Source: Microlunatus parietis (GTDB lineage: Bacteria > Actinomycetota > Actinomycetes > Propionibacteriales > Propionibacteriaceae). From it: 64,000 bases of DNA. Both the position numbers and the translations under genes were made by a program. Under the pieces are notes generated by a model. The model was not told the DNA's origin. It worked only from the letters and a program-made list of their open reading frames with translations, and searched no databases. Below are positions 52,566 through 61,778 of the stretch, piece after piece. The first letter of the stretch is position 1, and every line of letters begins with the position of its first letter. The stretch covers positions 5,270,001-5,334,000 of the forward strand of contig NZ_JACCBU010000001.1 in assembly GCF_013407955.1 (NCBI RefSeq), in the 5' to 3' direction.

Positions 52566-55500
52566 TGTGGCATCTTCGGCGCGTTCACCTGGAATCGGTC
52601 GGGCATCCGGATGCCCGCTTCGATCCACTCACCGTGAATCTCACCGACATCGACGGGGAACCGACCTCTTCGGTGCTATGGCTGGAAAACATGGGCGGCA
52701 AGACGTCCTGGCTGTCGCTCGTGTTCTGCCCATTGCGACCGGCACTCGACGACTTCCTCGGGAGGCCCGATAAGTATCTGGGTGACTATGTGCTGGCGAC
52801 AGACACGTCGCAGATCCTACTCGAGTTCGCTCAGATCGCCGGTGTCCGGACGCTATCGGGATCGGGCACGCGGCTTTTGCTGGGTCAGGTTATGCAGTGG
52901 AAGCACCGCCGCCAGGAGCGGTCCCGCGAGTCCACCCAGTTGCTAAGGCAATTCTGGGCAGCCGTCGTACCTCCGAGCGGTGGCCGGCTGACGTTCGAGA
53001 GTGCCGTACGGCTGATGCACACCGATGACGATCAACGCCGGCCGCTGTCCGACTTCTCGGCCGGGATTTCGTCGTTGATCGAAGGGGATGCGTTCCGGCC
53101 TGACAACCACCAGGGGCGCTGGGCGGACTGGCTCCGTCAGCACGGGCTGGACCCGGAGGTGTTCGCGGACGAACTCAAGATGTCGGCGGACGAGGGATCC
53201 ATCTCGGAGCGGTTCCACTTCGAGGGCGGTGACCAATTCGTGCAATGGGCGATGCCGTACATCATTCCGCCGGAGGTGCCGGATGGTGTCGCGACTGTGG
53301 TCGAGGGTGTGCGGGACACGTTGACGCAGCGACCGAGCCTCCTCGCTCAACAGCAGTTCTGCCGGACGGTCGAGGGCAAGCTCGAGTTCGCCGCTTCGCA
53401 GCAGACTCAGCTGGAGGAGGAACGGTCGGAGGCGGCCGGAAACTGGGATGCGGCTTTGCGTCTGGTCGACCAGTTCCGCGCTGCGATGGTCCTTGCGAAA
53501 AGCTCAGTCCGACACCACAAAGGACGGGCAGAACACTTCGAGGACAAGGCGAAGAGGGCGCAGTCGGTCCGCAACCACCGCCAGCAGCAAGGTCGGGAAG
53601 CCCAACTTGTCGCGGCACGCTTGCAGTATGAGGAGGCAGCCGGGACTTACGGAGAGCTCACCGAACAGCTCGAGAAGGCGCAGCTGCGAGTTGACGCCTG
53701 GGAGATCACAGGTCGGTTGCGGTCCCAGGGTGAAGCCAAGGCCAGGCTGGCGCAGATCGGTGTGCTGCTCGGGGATATGGACGACCGCGCCGCGCCCCTA
53801 CGCACAGCGGTCTCCGAGGCCGAGTTGCGACTTGCTGCCAAGCTCACGAGCCTTCGCGCCGTGGAACAGGCGACAGTAGACGAAGCGGAGGAGGAACTCG
53901 CGAACGCCGATAGTGCCGCTGCGGCCGCCGAGGAGGAGGAGGGGAAGGCCCGGAGCCAGTACCTCCAAGCGACCAGCGCGGTCGCGTCCGCAGAGGAGCG
54001 GATGCGGCAACTCGACGATGAGCTGTCCCGGGCGATAGAGGACGGCTTGCTTAGGTCTGGACAGCCACTCGATGACGCTCGGGCCTCAGCGGCGGCCGAA
54101 CGCGACCGCTGGAACGCAGAGGTCGAACGCCTCGCGATTTTGGCGGACGGTGCTCTCGGGACCGTCGGCAGGGCGGAGAGAGAGCGTGAATCGGCGAGAG
54201 CGGCGCTGAGCGATGCCCAGGCTGAGTACGAGAAAGCCGCTGCGCGTTCTGAGGCCGTGGATGCCGCCTTGAGTCAGCTTTTGTCGACGCCGGGACTAAC
54301 CGCGGTGTTCGATGCCGCGCACCCTGACGTATGGCAGGACGGCGAAGCGGCGGCCGATCGACTGAGCCGAGATGCGGACTGGGCGGCGGCCGATCGAGTG
54401 GCGGTCGAGCTCGCAGCCGCGACAGATACCCGGGCTGTGGACTGGTTGAATCGCACGGGTTTACTGCCACCCAGCCCCGATGTCGAGGCCGTTCTGGACG
54501 TCCTCGCCGCAGCGGAGGACATCGGCGTGGCCTTCTCTGGTTGGGACGTCCTTCGCAGGCGTGTGCCGGTTGACCAGCAGGCGGCGTATATCTCGCGGTG
54601 TCCTGAGATTGTCAGTGGAGTGGTCCTGGACGGTCCGTCTGACCTGGAAGCCGCGGCCGCGATCGCCAGGAGCGTGGTCCTGACCGGCCCGGTCGTTCTG
54701 ACAACCATGGCTGCCCTTGACGGGGAACGGACGGAGCCATTCACGGTTCTCCAGGGCCCGGCCGCGTTGTACGACGAAAACGCGGCCGCGGCCGAGGCGA
54801 CGCTTCGCGAGGCCCGACTGGACGCCTTCGACGAGGAAAAGCAAGCCGCGAGGGCCCGAGAGGACGAGGCCAGGTCAGCGCGGGCAGCGCTGACTGGATT
54901 TCTCGACCGGCATCCTGCCGACGCGGTCGCTCGCTGGCGCACAGAAGTGGCTGACCGCCAAGCAATTGTCCGGGAGGTACGCGAACGGCTCGGGACGACA
55001 GAAGTGGGCTACCGGCAAGCCCGTGCAACGGCGCAGGCCGCGACGGCAGCCGTGCAGCCGGCTCGTGATCGACTGGGTGAGGTCGAGCGAGCGCAGGAAG
55101 CACTTCGCGGGCTGAGCGACAGGCAAGCTGCTCGGCCGGGGGTGTTGGTCAATCTGCAGGAGGCAGGAGAACAGCTCGCTGCGGCCCGACGTCGTTCTCA
55201 GAAGGCTGATGCGGCCCGTCAGTCGGCGCGCACCCGGGAGAAATCGGCGAACGAGATGATCCTGGGGCTGCAGATTCGCATCAGCCGCATCGACGACGCG
55301 TTCACCCGTTGGCGATTGGAGGCCGTGGATACTGCACCGCCCGACGATCCGGTTGACAGCCTGGAGTTTGCTCTCGAGGCCGCGCGAACCGAACTGCAGC
55401 TGGCCAGCCCGCCCAGCGAACTGCTGCGCGAGCGCAACGACCTGCAGAAGCAACTCGCGGAGCTGGGGTCGCTGATCCGGCAGGCGAACGGCGAGGTCGT

Positions 55501-56971
55501 CACCCTCGCTCGGACACTGCTGTCCGGGCCAGAGGGCGCCACCCTGGACGCACGGGAGACCGCGCTCAGAGCCGCTAAGGCGAGCCTGATGGAGCTGGCG
55601 AAGCAGGAAGCGCTCGCCAAGCAGACATTGTCCGCTGCCCAGGACGACCTGCGGCAGAAGGAGGCGATCGCTCCGAGCCGTCGAGCGCCGCTCGACGAGG
55701 AGCCGGCCACCGCCGACCGAGCGCGGGAGCTGCTCGAGCAGTTGACAGCCCAGGCAGCAGCTGCGTTCGAGGAACACTCGGAAGCGACAGATTCCCAGAA
55801 GCATCACGCCCGAGCGGCCGACGAAGCCGAACAGGACCGGAAGGCTTTCGAGCGGGAAGCAGCTGACCTCGCGGTCGTGCTGCGCCGCTGTGCGGTGATG
55901 ATGGATCGCCCCGCCGACATCATCGACCTGCCGCGGGAAGAGTCCGCATGGTCGGGTGGTACGGAGTTCGCCGAGAAGGCCCGGCGCGGCAGTCAGACCA
56001 AGCTCGACGACGCCGCCGAGTACATTAGGCTCGCGATTCAGGAACGTGACGGCGCGCTTGACGACGTCCGCCATCTCGCCAATCAATTCAGGAAGCTGCT
56101 CACCGACGACCTGCCGACGCTGATACCGCGGTTGACCGAGGGGACGGCGGACCAACGCGGCGCCTACGCACGTCAATTGACTGGTCAGCTGCATACGTTC
56201 GCGCTGACCATAGACAAGCAGCTCGCCGATGTTGAGCGGCACCGGCGGATCGTGATCGAGCATCTGGTCGGCAAGGTGAAGGAGACCGTGAAGCTGCTCG
56301 AGCGGATGCAGCGACGGACCCGGATGCCGGCCGGGCTCGAGGAGTGGTCGGATCGTTCGTTCCTACATCTCACCCATCCCAAGCTGCCCGAGACGACGGA
56401 AGAGCTGTCAGGCAAGGTCGCGACGGTTGTGGACCGGGTGTGCGCCGATCCGGACAAGACGGTGCCCTCCGGCATGGACCTGTTGTACACCGCGGTATCG
56501 GCTTCGATCGGCGGTCCGTTCCACGCAACGATCCTGAAACCTCACAAACGGCTGACAAACGAACGGGTGGACATCGGTGAAATGTCGGTGTTCTCCGGCG
56601 GCCAGAAGGTGACCGTAGCACTGGTGATGTTCGCCGCGCTGACCAGGATGCGCACCGAGGCCCGTTCATCAGGCTTGCAGACGAACGCCGCGCTGCCCCT
56701 GCTGCTAGACAATCCGATCGGCAAGGCCAATCAAGCCACGTTGATGGAGGTGCAACAACGGGTGGCGGATGCTTTCGGACTGCAGCTGATCTACACAACC
56801 GGGCTACACGACGTCGGTGCTCTTGCATCCTTCAAGAACATCGTGCGACTGGACGGTCGCGAGAACCCACGCTCAGGTCACGTTCATCTCGTCGTCGACA
56901 AGATGGCTGCCGATCTCGTGTACCTGGATTCCATCCGGCTGGTTCAGCATGAGGAGCCGGGGTATGACTGA
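52565..56971 (+). CDS. jetC: Wadjet JetC-like SMC/MukB-type ATPase
   Basis: 1468 residues. A Walker A-like loop SVLWLENMGGKTSW lies at residues ~37-49 (ENMGGKTS), the long middle is coiled coil (for example residues ~430-700 and ~950-1180) with a central hinge-like domain near 730-900, the ABC signature VFSGGQKVTVAL is at ~1342 and Walker B LPLLLDNPIGKAN at ~1378-1390 has Asp-Asn where most SMC proteins have Asp-Glu. IYTTGLHDVGAL carries the H-switch. This is the motor of a loop-extruding complex that recognises and restricts circular plasmids. Overlaps jetD by 8 bases. Confidence 0.9.
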   Translation: MWHLRRVHLESVGHPDARFDPLTVNLTDIDGEPTSSVLWLENMGGKTSWLSLVFCPLRPALDDFLGRPDKYLGDYVLATDTSQILLEFAQIAGVRTLSGSGTRLLLGQVMQWKHRRQERSRESTQLLRQFWAAVVPPSGGRLTFESAVRLMHTDDDQRRPLSDFSAGISSLIEGDAFRPDNHQGRWADWLRQHGLDPEVFADELKMSADEGSISERFHFEGGDQFVQWAMPYIIPPEVPDGVATVVEGVRDTLTQRPSLLAQQQFCRTVEGKLEFAASQQTQLEEERSEAAGNWDAALRLVDQFRAAMVLAKSSVRHHKGRAEHFEDKAKRAQSVRNHRQQQGREAQLVAARLQYEEAAGTYGELTEQLEKAQLRVDAWEITGRLRSQGEAKARLAQIGVLLGDMDDRAAPLRTAVSEAELRLAAKLTSLRAVEQATVDEAEEELANADSAAAAAEEEEGKARSQYLQATSAVASAEERMRQLDDELSRAIEDGLLRSGQPLDDARASAAAERDRWNAEVERLAILADGALGTVGRAERERESARAALSDAQAEYEKAAARSEAVDAALSQLLSTPGLTAVFDAAHPDVWQDGEAAADRLSRDADWAAADRVAVELAAATDTRAVDWLNRTGLLPPSPDVEAVLDVLAAAEDIGVAFSGWDVLRRRVPVDQQAAYISRCPEIVSGVVLDGPSDLEAAAAIARSVVLTGPVVLTTMAALDGERTEPFTVLQGPAALYDENAAAAEATLREARLDAFDEEKQAARAREDEARSARAALTGFLDRHPADAVARWRTEVADRQAIVREVRERLGTTEVGYRQARATAQAATAAVQPARDRLGEVERAQEALRGLSDRQAARPGVLVNLQEAGEQLAAARRRSQKADAARQSARTREKSANEMILGLQIRISRIDDAFTRWRLEAVDTAPPDDPVDSLEFALEAARTELQLASPPSELLRERNDLQKQLAELGSLIRQANGEVVTLARTLLSGPEGATLDARETALRAAKASLMELAKQEALAKQTLSAAQDDLRQKEAIAPSRRAPLDEEPATADRARELLEQLTAQAAAAFEEHSEATDSQKHHARAADEAEQDRKAFEREAADLAVVLRRCAVMMDRPADIIDLPREESAWSGGTEFAEKARRGSQTKLDDAAEYIRLAIQERDGALDDVRHLANQFRKLLTDDLPTLIPRLTEGTADQRGAYARQLTGQLHTFALTIDKQLADVERHRRIVIEHLVGKVKETVKLLERMQRRTRMPAGLEEWSDRSFLHLTHPKLPETTEELSGKVATVVDRVCADPDKTVPSGMDLLYTAVSASIGGPFHATILKPHKRLTNERVDIGEMSVFSGGQKVTVALVMFAALTRMRTEARSSGLQTNAALPLLLDNPIGKANQATLMEVQQRVADAFGLQLIYTTGLHDVGALASFKNIVRLDGRENPRSGHVHLVVDKMAADLVYLDSIRLVQHEEPGYD

Positions 56972-57992
56972 CATTGAGCGTTTCGTGGCCGAGCTCCGGG
57001 AAGCCGCGGGGCGGCGTACCCGGGTCGACACCGACGAGATCTGGCGGATCTTCATCCGGCTGTTCGTCGACGCATCTCGGGCCGTCGACGCCAGGAAACA
57101 GCTCGCCGAGCTCATCGGGGCGGCCGGCGAGGCTGGTTTGATTCAGCCGTCCGTTTCGACGGACAACCTCGCTCCGATTCCGTTACCCCGCTTCGTGAAA
57201 CTGATCGACGGCCGGCCGGCGCGAGTTGGCCGCCGCCCGGTTCCGTGGGTGGATGCGCTTGCCTGGGCGTCGGACGTGGACCTCAGTGACCCGCAGTACG
57301 ACGTGCTCGACCGTGTGAACCGTTGGCTGCGAGATGGTGGTGCGGAGCGTCCGATCGTTCCGGCCGAAGAGCGGTCTGCCGAACTGTTCGATGATGAGAA
57401 GGCGATCGCACGTCGAGTCGGGGGAACTGCGACGTTCTGGCGGCCAGATCGCTTATCGCCAACGCTGCTGCGGTACGAGAACGTGCCGATCCCGTTTGCA
57501 TATCGGGTGGTTGGCGAGGGCACCAGCCTGCTGATGGTCGAGAACACTGCCGCGTTCCGGACTTGCGCCCGCCTCCTCGCCGCTGAGTCCGGCCACCCGT
57601 ACTGCGCAGTCGCGTTCGGGCAGGGCACCTGGGCTGCGCAGACCATCACCGCAGCTCTCGACCATCCGACTCCGATCACTGAAGTCCATTACTGGGGCGA
57701 CCTCGATGTCTGGGGGCTCGAGATCACCCGCGAGGTCCTCGCAGCTGCGAGGACGGTCGACCTCACCGCCCGTGTGCATACCTCGCTGTGGACTCTCATG
57801 CTCTCCAAGCGTTCGATCCCAACAACTAAGGGACCGACTACATTCGATCCCACGCTGGTCGACGTCCTGCCCGTGCAACTCCGCCAACGCGCAATAACGG
57901 TTCTTGCGAAGCGCCACAGAATCCCACAGGAACGAGTCGGCTACGAGCTTCTGCTCTGCACTCCGCGCTGGTGGGAGTTCTCGGGTCATTGA
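56964..57992 (+). CDS. jetD: Wadjet JetD-like TOPRIM nuclease
   Basis: 342 residues. The N-terminal ~140 residues are winged-helix/linker (FVAELREAAGRRTRVDTDEI, RPVPWVDALAWASDVDLSDP). The TOPRIM domain follows: LLMVENTAAFRTCARLL with Glu193, AVAFGQGTWAAQTITAALD, and VHYWGDLDVWGLEITREVL with Asp246 and Asp248, the metal-binding set of the topoisomerase VI A-like family. JetD cleaves plasmid DNA trapped by the JetABC complex. ATG 56964 lies inside the jetC 3' end. A 150-base gap follows to the convergent DUF6119 gene. Confidence 0.9.
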   Translation: MTDIERFVAELREAAGRRTRVDTDEIWRIFIRLFVDASRAVDARKQLAELIGAAGEAGLIQPSVSTDNLAPIPLPRFVKLIDGRPARVGRRPVPWVDALAWASDVDLSDPQYDVLDRVNRWLRDGGAERPIVPAEERSAELFDDEKAIARRVGGTATFWRPDRLSPTLLRYENVPIPFAYRVVGEGTSLLMVENTAAFRTCARLLAAESGHPYCAVAFGQGTWAAQTITAALDHPTPITEVHYWGDLDVWGLEITREVLAAARTVDLTARVHTSLWTLMLSKRSIPTTKGPTTFDPTLVDVLPVQLRQRAITVLAKRHRIPQERVGYELLLCTPRWWEFSGH

Positions 57993-58140
57993 CCGCGTTA
58001 CGTCGCCCGGCTTGGCACAGAATTGGCCAACCAGTCTCGGTTGTCCACCACCTTCGTTAGAACCGCTCAACTGGGACGATCCGATTGCCGGTGCGCCTCC
58101 AGGCCCCGACTATCTGGACCGCCTTCCAGCGTGCAGGCGG

Positions 58141-59700
58141 TCATGTCTCGGCCAGGTGGATGGAACGAACCTCGACTTCGATGCGCGCCGACTGTAGAAG
58201 TCGAGCGGCCTGGACGAGCGCAACCTGCGAGAATGGAAACAGAGTGCGAGGCGTGATTTCCTCACCGGCTTTGAGCAGGATCCCGAAGATGATTTTGGCT
58301 GGCTTGAAGTCGGGCGGGAGTTCGCGGCCGCGCCCGTGCTTCCGGACGATCTCCCGGAATCGGCTGCGTGCCTGAACAGAACCCTCGAGGCCCTGGATGG
58401 CCACGCAGGCCTGCATGAAGAGGTGACTTAGTGGCGAGGACCCAGTGGCCTTCTTGACGTGGATCAACTCGTTGCCAGGTCCGAGCAGGTCGCACGCCTC
58501 AAAGCCCCACCGCGTGTGGAATTCGTCCTGGACTCCCTTGCGGTCCAGGCAGATCAGGTGAAGGTCGGGATCGAACGCAGCGGCCTCGTTGTAGTCGCGC
58601 TCCGACTGGTCCACACGCCAGTCGGGAAGAACGATGTCGGACCGGATCTTGAGTAGCTCATTCACCGCCTGGCGCAGCCGTTCCTGGTAGTCGGCGTCGA
58701 TCTCGTACCAGTGGCCGTCCACGAGCGCGAAGTGCCGGTCATCGAAGTTTGTGATCGCTTCGAGCCACTCGATGGCCTTAGTGCCGCCAAGCAGATGGTC
58801 GCAGTCGTCGTCGGCATACGCCGAGATCCGCCCGTCCCGGAAGGATTGCAGTCTGGTTCCGGCCCGGAGAATGTGCGCCCGGTTGAGGAGATTGGCCACG
58901 GTGACCTCGGATTCTCTGCGGCTGACACCGTTCAGCCTGACCTTGTATGCGCGAACATCGTCGATCGCATCGGCGAGTTCCATGGGGACGACGCTGCTCA
59001 GCCGGTGCCCGGCCTCGTCGGCCTTATTGCCCAGCATCAGCTCGAGATCTTTGTCCAGGCGAGTGACGGTGTCGATATCCTGCAGGGGACGCATGCGGTC
59101 GGCGAACTCCAGGTCCGTGACGCGTGCTCGGTCGAGAACTTGAGCGATGGTTCGGATATCCGACACCAATTCGGCTGGGTCGGTCGCAAGGCGGATCCGC
59201 AAGCCGATGCCTCCGTCTATCGGCACAGGACGGTCCGGGCGCGTGTGGGTGAGTTGAAGGCTCTCCGACTTGCCGCCGGCGCCGCCCACGAGGTCGGCGT
59301 ACGCATCGGACACGTCGAATGCCCAGATCGACGATCCGCTGGGCATCCGTGTCACCTCGGTCCTCCCACGGGCGCCAGGCCGTCGGCGCATCAGCTTGCT
59401 GACCTGCTTCGGATCGAGAGCGCGCATCGCGAACTCGAGCCCGAACCGGCGGTCCTTCTGATCGCCAGAAAGAAGTCGGTGGCCCTGGCCGTAGCCAATG
59501 GCATAGGTCCGCTTGTCGACGATCAGCAACAGGAGGCCAGCCGACCGCGAGTCAACGAAGTGCACCGGTCTGCCTGTGGTGCGGCTGGCGGCCAAGCACC
59601 ACTCGGCCGAGTCTCCATCCGTGGTTCGAAACGACCCTTCGACCCATAGGCCTGGAGACCCGGCCACAGTGACGTCATCCACGTCGAAGTCCTCGAGCAT
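58141..59700 (-). CDS. TIGR04141/DUF6119 family protein
   Basis: 519 residues. Family landmarks are RSAGLLLLIVDKRTYAIGYG, RFGLEFAMRALDPKQVSKL, RDYNEAAAFDPDLHLICLDR (Y-N-x-A-A-A), FEACDLLGPGNELIHVKKAT (residues ~415-435) and SPLSHLFMQACVAIQGLEGS. This sporadic family occurs in mobile and defence islands and is thought to have a nuclease-like core; the function is unproven. Usual members are ~540-570 residues with an extra N-terminal strand, so this copy may lack ~30-50 residues; the frame is open 78 bases above ATG 59700 but offers no better start. Convergent with jetD. Confidence 0.85.
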   Translation of the reverse strand: MLEDFDVDDVTVAGSPGLWVEGSFRTTDGDSAEWCLAASRTTGRPVHFVDSRSAGLLLLIVDKRTYAIGYGQGHRLLSGDQKDRRFGLEFAMRALDPKQVSKLMRRRPGARGRTEVTRMPSGSSIWAFDVSDAYADLVGGAGGKSESLQLTHTRPDRPVPIDGGIGLRIRLATDPAELVSDIRTIAQVLDRARVTDLEFADRMRPLQDIDTVTRLDKDLELMLGNKADEAGHRLSSVVPMELADAIDDVRAYKVRLNGVSRRESEVTVANLLNRAHILRAGTRLQSFRDGRISAYADDDCDHLLGGTKAIEWLEAITNFDDRHFALVDGHWYEIDADYQERLRQAVNELLKIRSDIVLPDWRVDQSERDYNEAAAFDPDLHLICLDRKGVQDEFHTRWGFEACDLLGPGNELIHVKKATGSSPLSHLFMQACVAIQGLEGSVQARSRFREIVRKHGRGRELPPDFKPAKIIFGILLKAGEEITPRTLFPFSQVALVQAARLLQSARIEVEVRSIHLAET

Positions 59701-60416
59701 GTCGATCTGTTCCTGGTCCAGAACGTCGAAGAGTGCGGCCGAGTTGTCATGGGGTAAGCCAAAGCCGATGCAATGTCACCAGCCGCGCCCGTGGAGTCCG
59801 AGTGGCCTCCAGCTTCCCTCCCGCCGCCCTGGTTGCCTCCCAATCCATGGTAAAGACTTTCCGGCTGTGGGGCTTGCTGCCTGACGAGACTGACTGGAAC
59901 GCCGCACGATGGTGGGCACGGACCGCCGCGAGCGTACGGACACAAGGTGTTCCAGGCGCTTGACCCGACTACGGGTACCACATTCCAGGGGTCAAGGACA
60001 TGCGCAACCGCTCCTACCTCTGGGGTCGCGGTGGGCGACCTGAGCCCGAAGGAGTTTGGCGGATCCGTCGCGGCGTTCAGACCCATCGCCAGAAGCCCGA
60101 TCCCACAGGTTTGGCTGCCATTCCTTTCATCTCGTGTAGTGGGAGGAGGTGCAGTCGGATGGTCCTGGCGTCGCTTGTCAGCCGCAAGAGAAGTAACCGC
60201 ATAGGAGCCGGTGTGAACCGTGAGGATGAGATCACGGGTTGCCATCGAGGACCCACGTGGCTGACGCTTTGCCAGTCATGGGACCATCGCTCGGCGTGGC
60301 CGCAGAGCTCCCCGGTTGTTCGGCCGATCTACTAGCCGAATGAGCTACCGGAAGTATGGGTGAGCCGTCTGGTCGCGGTCCTCCGACAAAGATGTGGCGC
60401 TCAGATTTGAGCATGA
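59701..60416. other. Gene-free region between DUF6119 and HTH genes
   Basis: About 716 bases without a credible gene. Near 60310-60355 the minus strand reads GGTAGCTCATTCGGCTAGTA, which resembles a tRNA D arm, but no anticodon or T arm can be fitted. The rest shows no structure I can name. It may hold promoters for the minus-strand DUF6119 gene or lost coding sequence. Confidence 0.5.
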
Positions 60417-60740
60417 TTACCGTTCGCGTCCGTGGGAGTCGCGCAGGACGACTCCAGATTTGATGAGCTGGTTTCGGATCGTGCTCGGATCGAGGTTCAT
60501 CCTCGTCCCGATCCGCATCAACGAGTCACCACGAGCGTATCGACGTTGCATCTCTTGTATCTGGACTTTCGTGGGTCCGCGGCGTCGCAGTCTGACTCCA
60601 CGCTCGCGAAGTCGCGTTGACAGTCGTTCGCGACTGACTCCGAATCTGCCGGCGATCGAGCGCAGCGTCTCGCCGGTGGCATAGCGAGTCTCAGCAGCGG
60701 TCAGCATTTGCTCGCTCAGGCACACGATCGCGCGCGCCAT
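60417..60740 (-). CDS. Small double-HTH protein, island unit 2
   Basis: 107 residues from ATG 60740. It repeats the plan of the 46536 gene: ATGETLRSIAGRFGVSRERL and ARGDSLMRIGTRMNLDPSTI are the two helix-turn-helix units, followed by RGVRLRRRGPTK and SGVVLRDSHGRER. The two proteins are alike over nearly their whole length. It ends unit 2 at the right, with the 39-base repeat 77 bases upstream of its start. No recombinase lies next to it on the far side. Confidence 0.75.
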   Translation of the reverse strand: MARAIVCLSEQMLTAAETRYATGETLRSIAGRFGVSRERLSTRLRERGVRLRRRGPTKVQIQEMQRRYARGDSLMRIGTRMNLDPSTIRNQLIKSGVVLRDSHGRER

Positions 60741-61069
60741 CTCGGTTCCAGACTCCCGCGCTGGCCAGGGGTGTTTCCGTATCTGAAGGTGTGTCGTCGT
60801 GACCCATTTCAGGATGGGGGCAGGGTTCGAACATTGTCGCGTTAGGTCCACCGGACTGAGGACGACCCTGCTCAGGTGCACTTGCACCTTTCGCCGGGTC
60901 GTCCGGTTGTTTTCTGGGGGTGCAACCCCCCAGGCCCCGCCCGGAGGGGCTTCGCCCCCGGACCCCCGTCGCGTCGGCTCAGACCTGGGCGCGGTCCCTG
61001 ACCAGTGGCGGCTCGTTGGGCTGCGTGGAGCCCGCTTCGAATGGTCATACCAGGGGTAGAGTGGCCGGT
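60741..61069. other. Intergenic right flank of the island with GC hairpins
   Basis: No gene is seen. Besides the 39-base repeat it contains CTGGGGG (60914-60920) paired with CCCCCAG (60927-60933) around 6 bases, then a second GGGGCTTCGCCCCC hairpin near 60946-60959. These look like terminator or transposon-end hairpins marking the return to chromosome. Confidence 0.5.
60817..60855. repeat. 39-bp direct repeat, copy 2 (possible attachment core)
   Basis: The stretch contains GAACATTGTCGCGTTAGGTC and ends CACCGGA, 35/39 identical to 46936-46974 in the same orientation. It lies at the presumed right end of the island. Parts (CAGGGTTCGAA, TTAGGTCCAC) faintly resemble the tRNA-Ala 3' end (CAGGGGTTCGAA, TTAGCTCCAC). 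Confidence 0.6.
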
Positions 61070-61330
61070 ATGGCCAGGAAGATCGGCGTGTCGCTCCCCG
61101 ATGATCTCTACGAGTGGGCGACGGCCGCGGTGGCCGAGGGGCGGGCGGAGTCGGTGTCCGCGCTCGTGGCCGAGGGGCTGGAACTGTTGGAGGCAAGGGC
61201 ACACCTCGAATGGATCGTGGCCGATCTGCGTACCGACGTGACCGTCGACGAGGCGTCGGAGGAGAAGCTGCGTGAGTTGCTCGCGGCGGCTGATCGGGCG
61301 CAACGGCGTCCCGGGGGCAGGGTCGCGTGA
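61070..61330 (+). CDS. VapB-type antitoxin
   Basis: 86 residues from ATG 61070. RKIGVSLPDDLYEWATAAVA (residues ~3-22) and ESVSALVAEGLELLEARAHL form a ribbon-helix-helix-like N-terminus, and the acidic tail TVDEASEEKLRELLAAADRA is typical of a toxin-binding region. It overlaps the PIN-domain gene by 4 bases (GTGA), the normal antitoxin-toxin arrangement. Autorepression with the toxin is expected but no operator stands out. Confidence 0.85.
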   Translation: MARKIGVSLPDDLYEWATAAVAEGRAESVSALVAEGLELLEARAHLEWIVADLRTDVTVDEASEEKLRELLAAADRAQRRPGGRVA

Positions 61331-61719
61331 AAGGCGTTGTCCTCGATCCCGGCGCGCTGATCGCGCTTGAGCAACGGAAGCCGATCATGCTCCAGATCAT
61401 CGAAGAGGTCCTCGCGGGTGCTCTGCAGATTGTCGTGCCGCGAACGGTCGTCGCGCAGGTGTGGCGTAGCGGACCGCGGCAGGCCGGCGTGGCGCGATTG
61501 ATCAAGGCCGGTCGGCCTGATCATGGGCCGGTGATCATCGATGAACTCACGGCCGCGCGAGCGGAGCAGATCGGGATCACGATCGGTCGGGTCAAGCACC
61601 CCGACATCGTGGATGTGCATGTGGCCCTTGCTGCCCGCGAACGCCGCCATACCGTCTTCACGTCGGCTGACGCGGACATCGCTCGGGTCGATGCCGACCT
61701 GGAGATCGTCCACGTCTGA
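61327..61719 (+). CDS. PIN-domain toxin (VapC-like)
   Basis: 130 residues from GTG 61327. GVVLDPGALIALEQRKP holds the first PIN Asp, the mid-region VVPRTVVAQVWRSGPRQAGV has the usual T-V-A-Q-VW helix, and HPDIVDVHVALAARERRHTV then FTSADADIARVDAD carry the acidic Mg site. VapC toxins cut tRNA or rRNA; the target is unknown. The three TGATCA sites inside match the chromosomal pattern, so this pair may be native and not part of the island. Confidence 0.88.
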   Translation: MKGVVLDPGALIALEQRKPIMLQIIEEVLAGALQIVVPRTVVAQVWRSGPRQAGVARLIKAGRPDHGPVIIDELTAARAEQIGITIGRVKHPDIVDVHVALAARERRHTVFTSADADIARVDADLEIVHV

Positions 61720-61778
61720 CGTACGGCGAGGTTCTGGTCAGGTGTTTGTGGACCACGGCGGGCCCAGCGACGGCTTCG

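Noticed and set aside
60310-60355. tRNA-like sequence on the minus strand (GGTAGCTCATTCGGCTAGTA)
   Set aside because: Only the D-arm region fits. The anticodon stem does not pair and no T arm follows; at most a decayed tRNA.
60817-60855. Right-end direct repeat of the tRNA-Ala 3' end (attR)
   Set aside because: CAGGGTTCGAA and TTAGGTCCAC resemble the tRNA end but the spacing differs by five bases and the middle does not match, so a true attR was not demonstrated.
60417-61505. 362-codon reading of the HTH2 frame
   Set aside because: Sequence above ATG 60740 is low-complexity and crosses the 39-bp repeat, hairpins and the vapB gene; only the last 107 codons match the paralogue at 46536.
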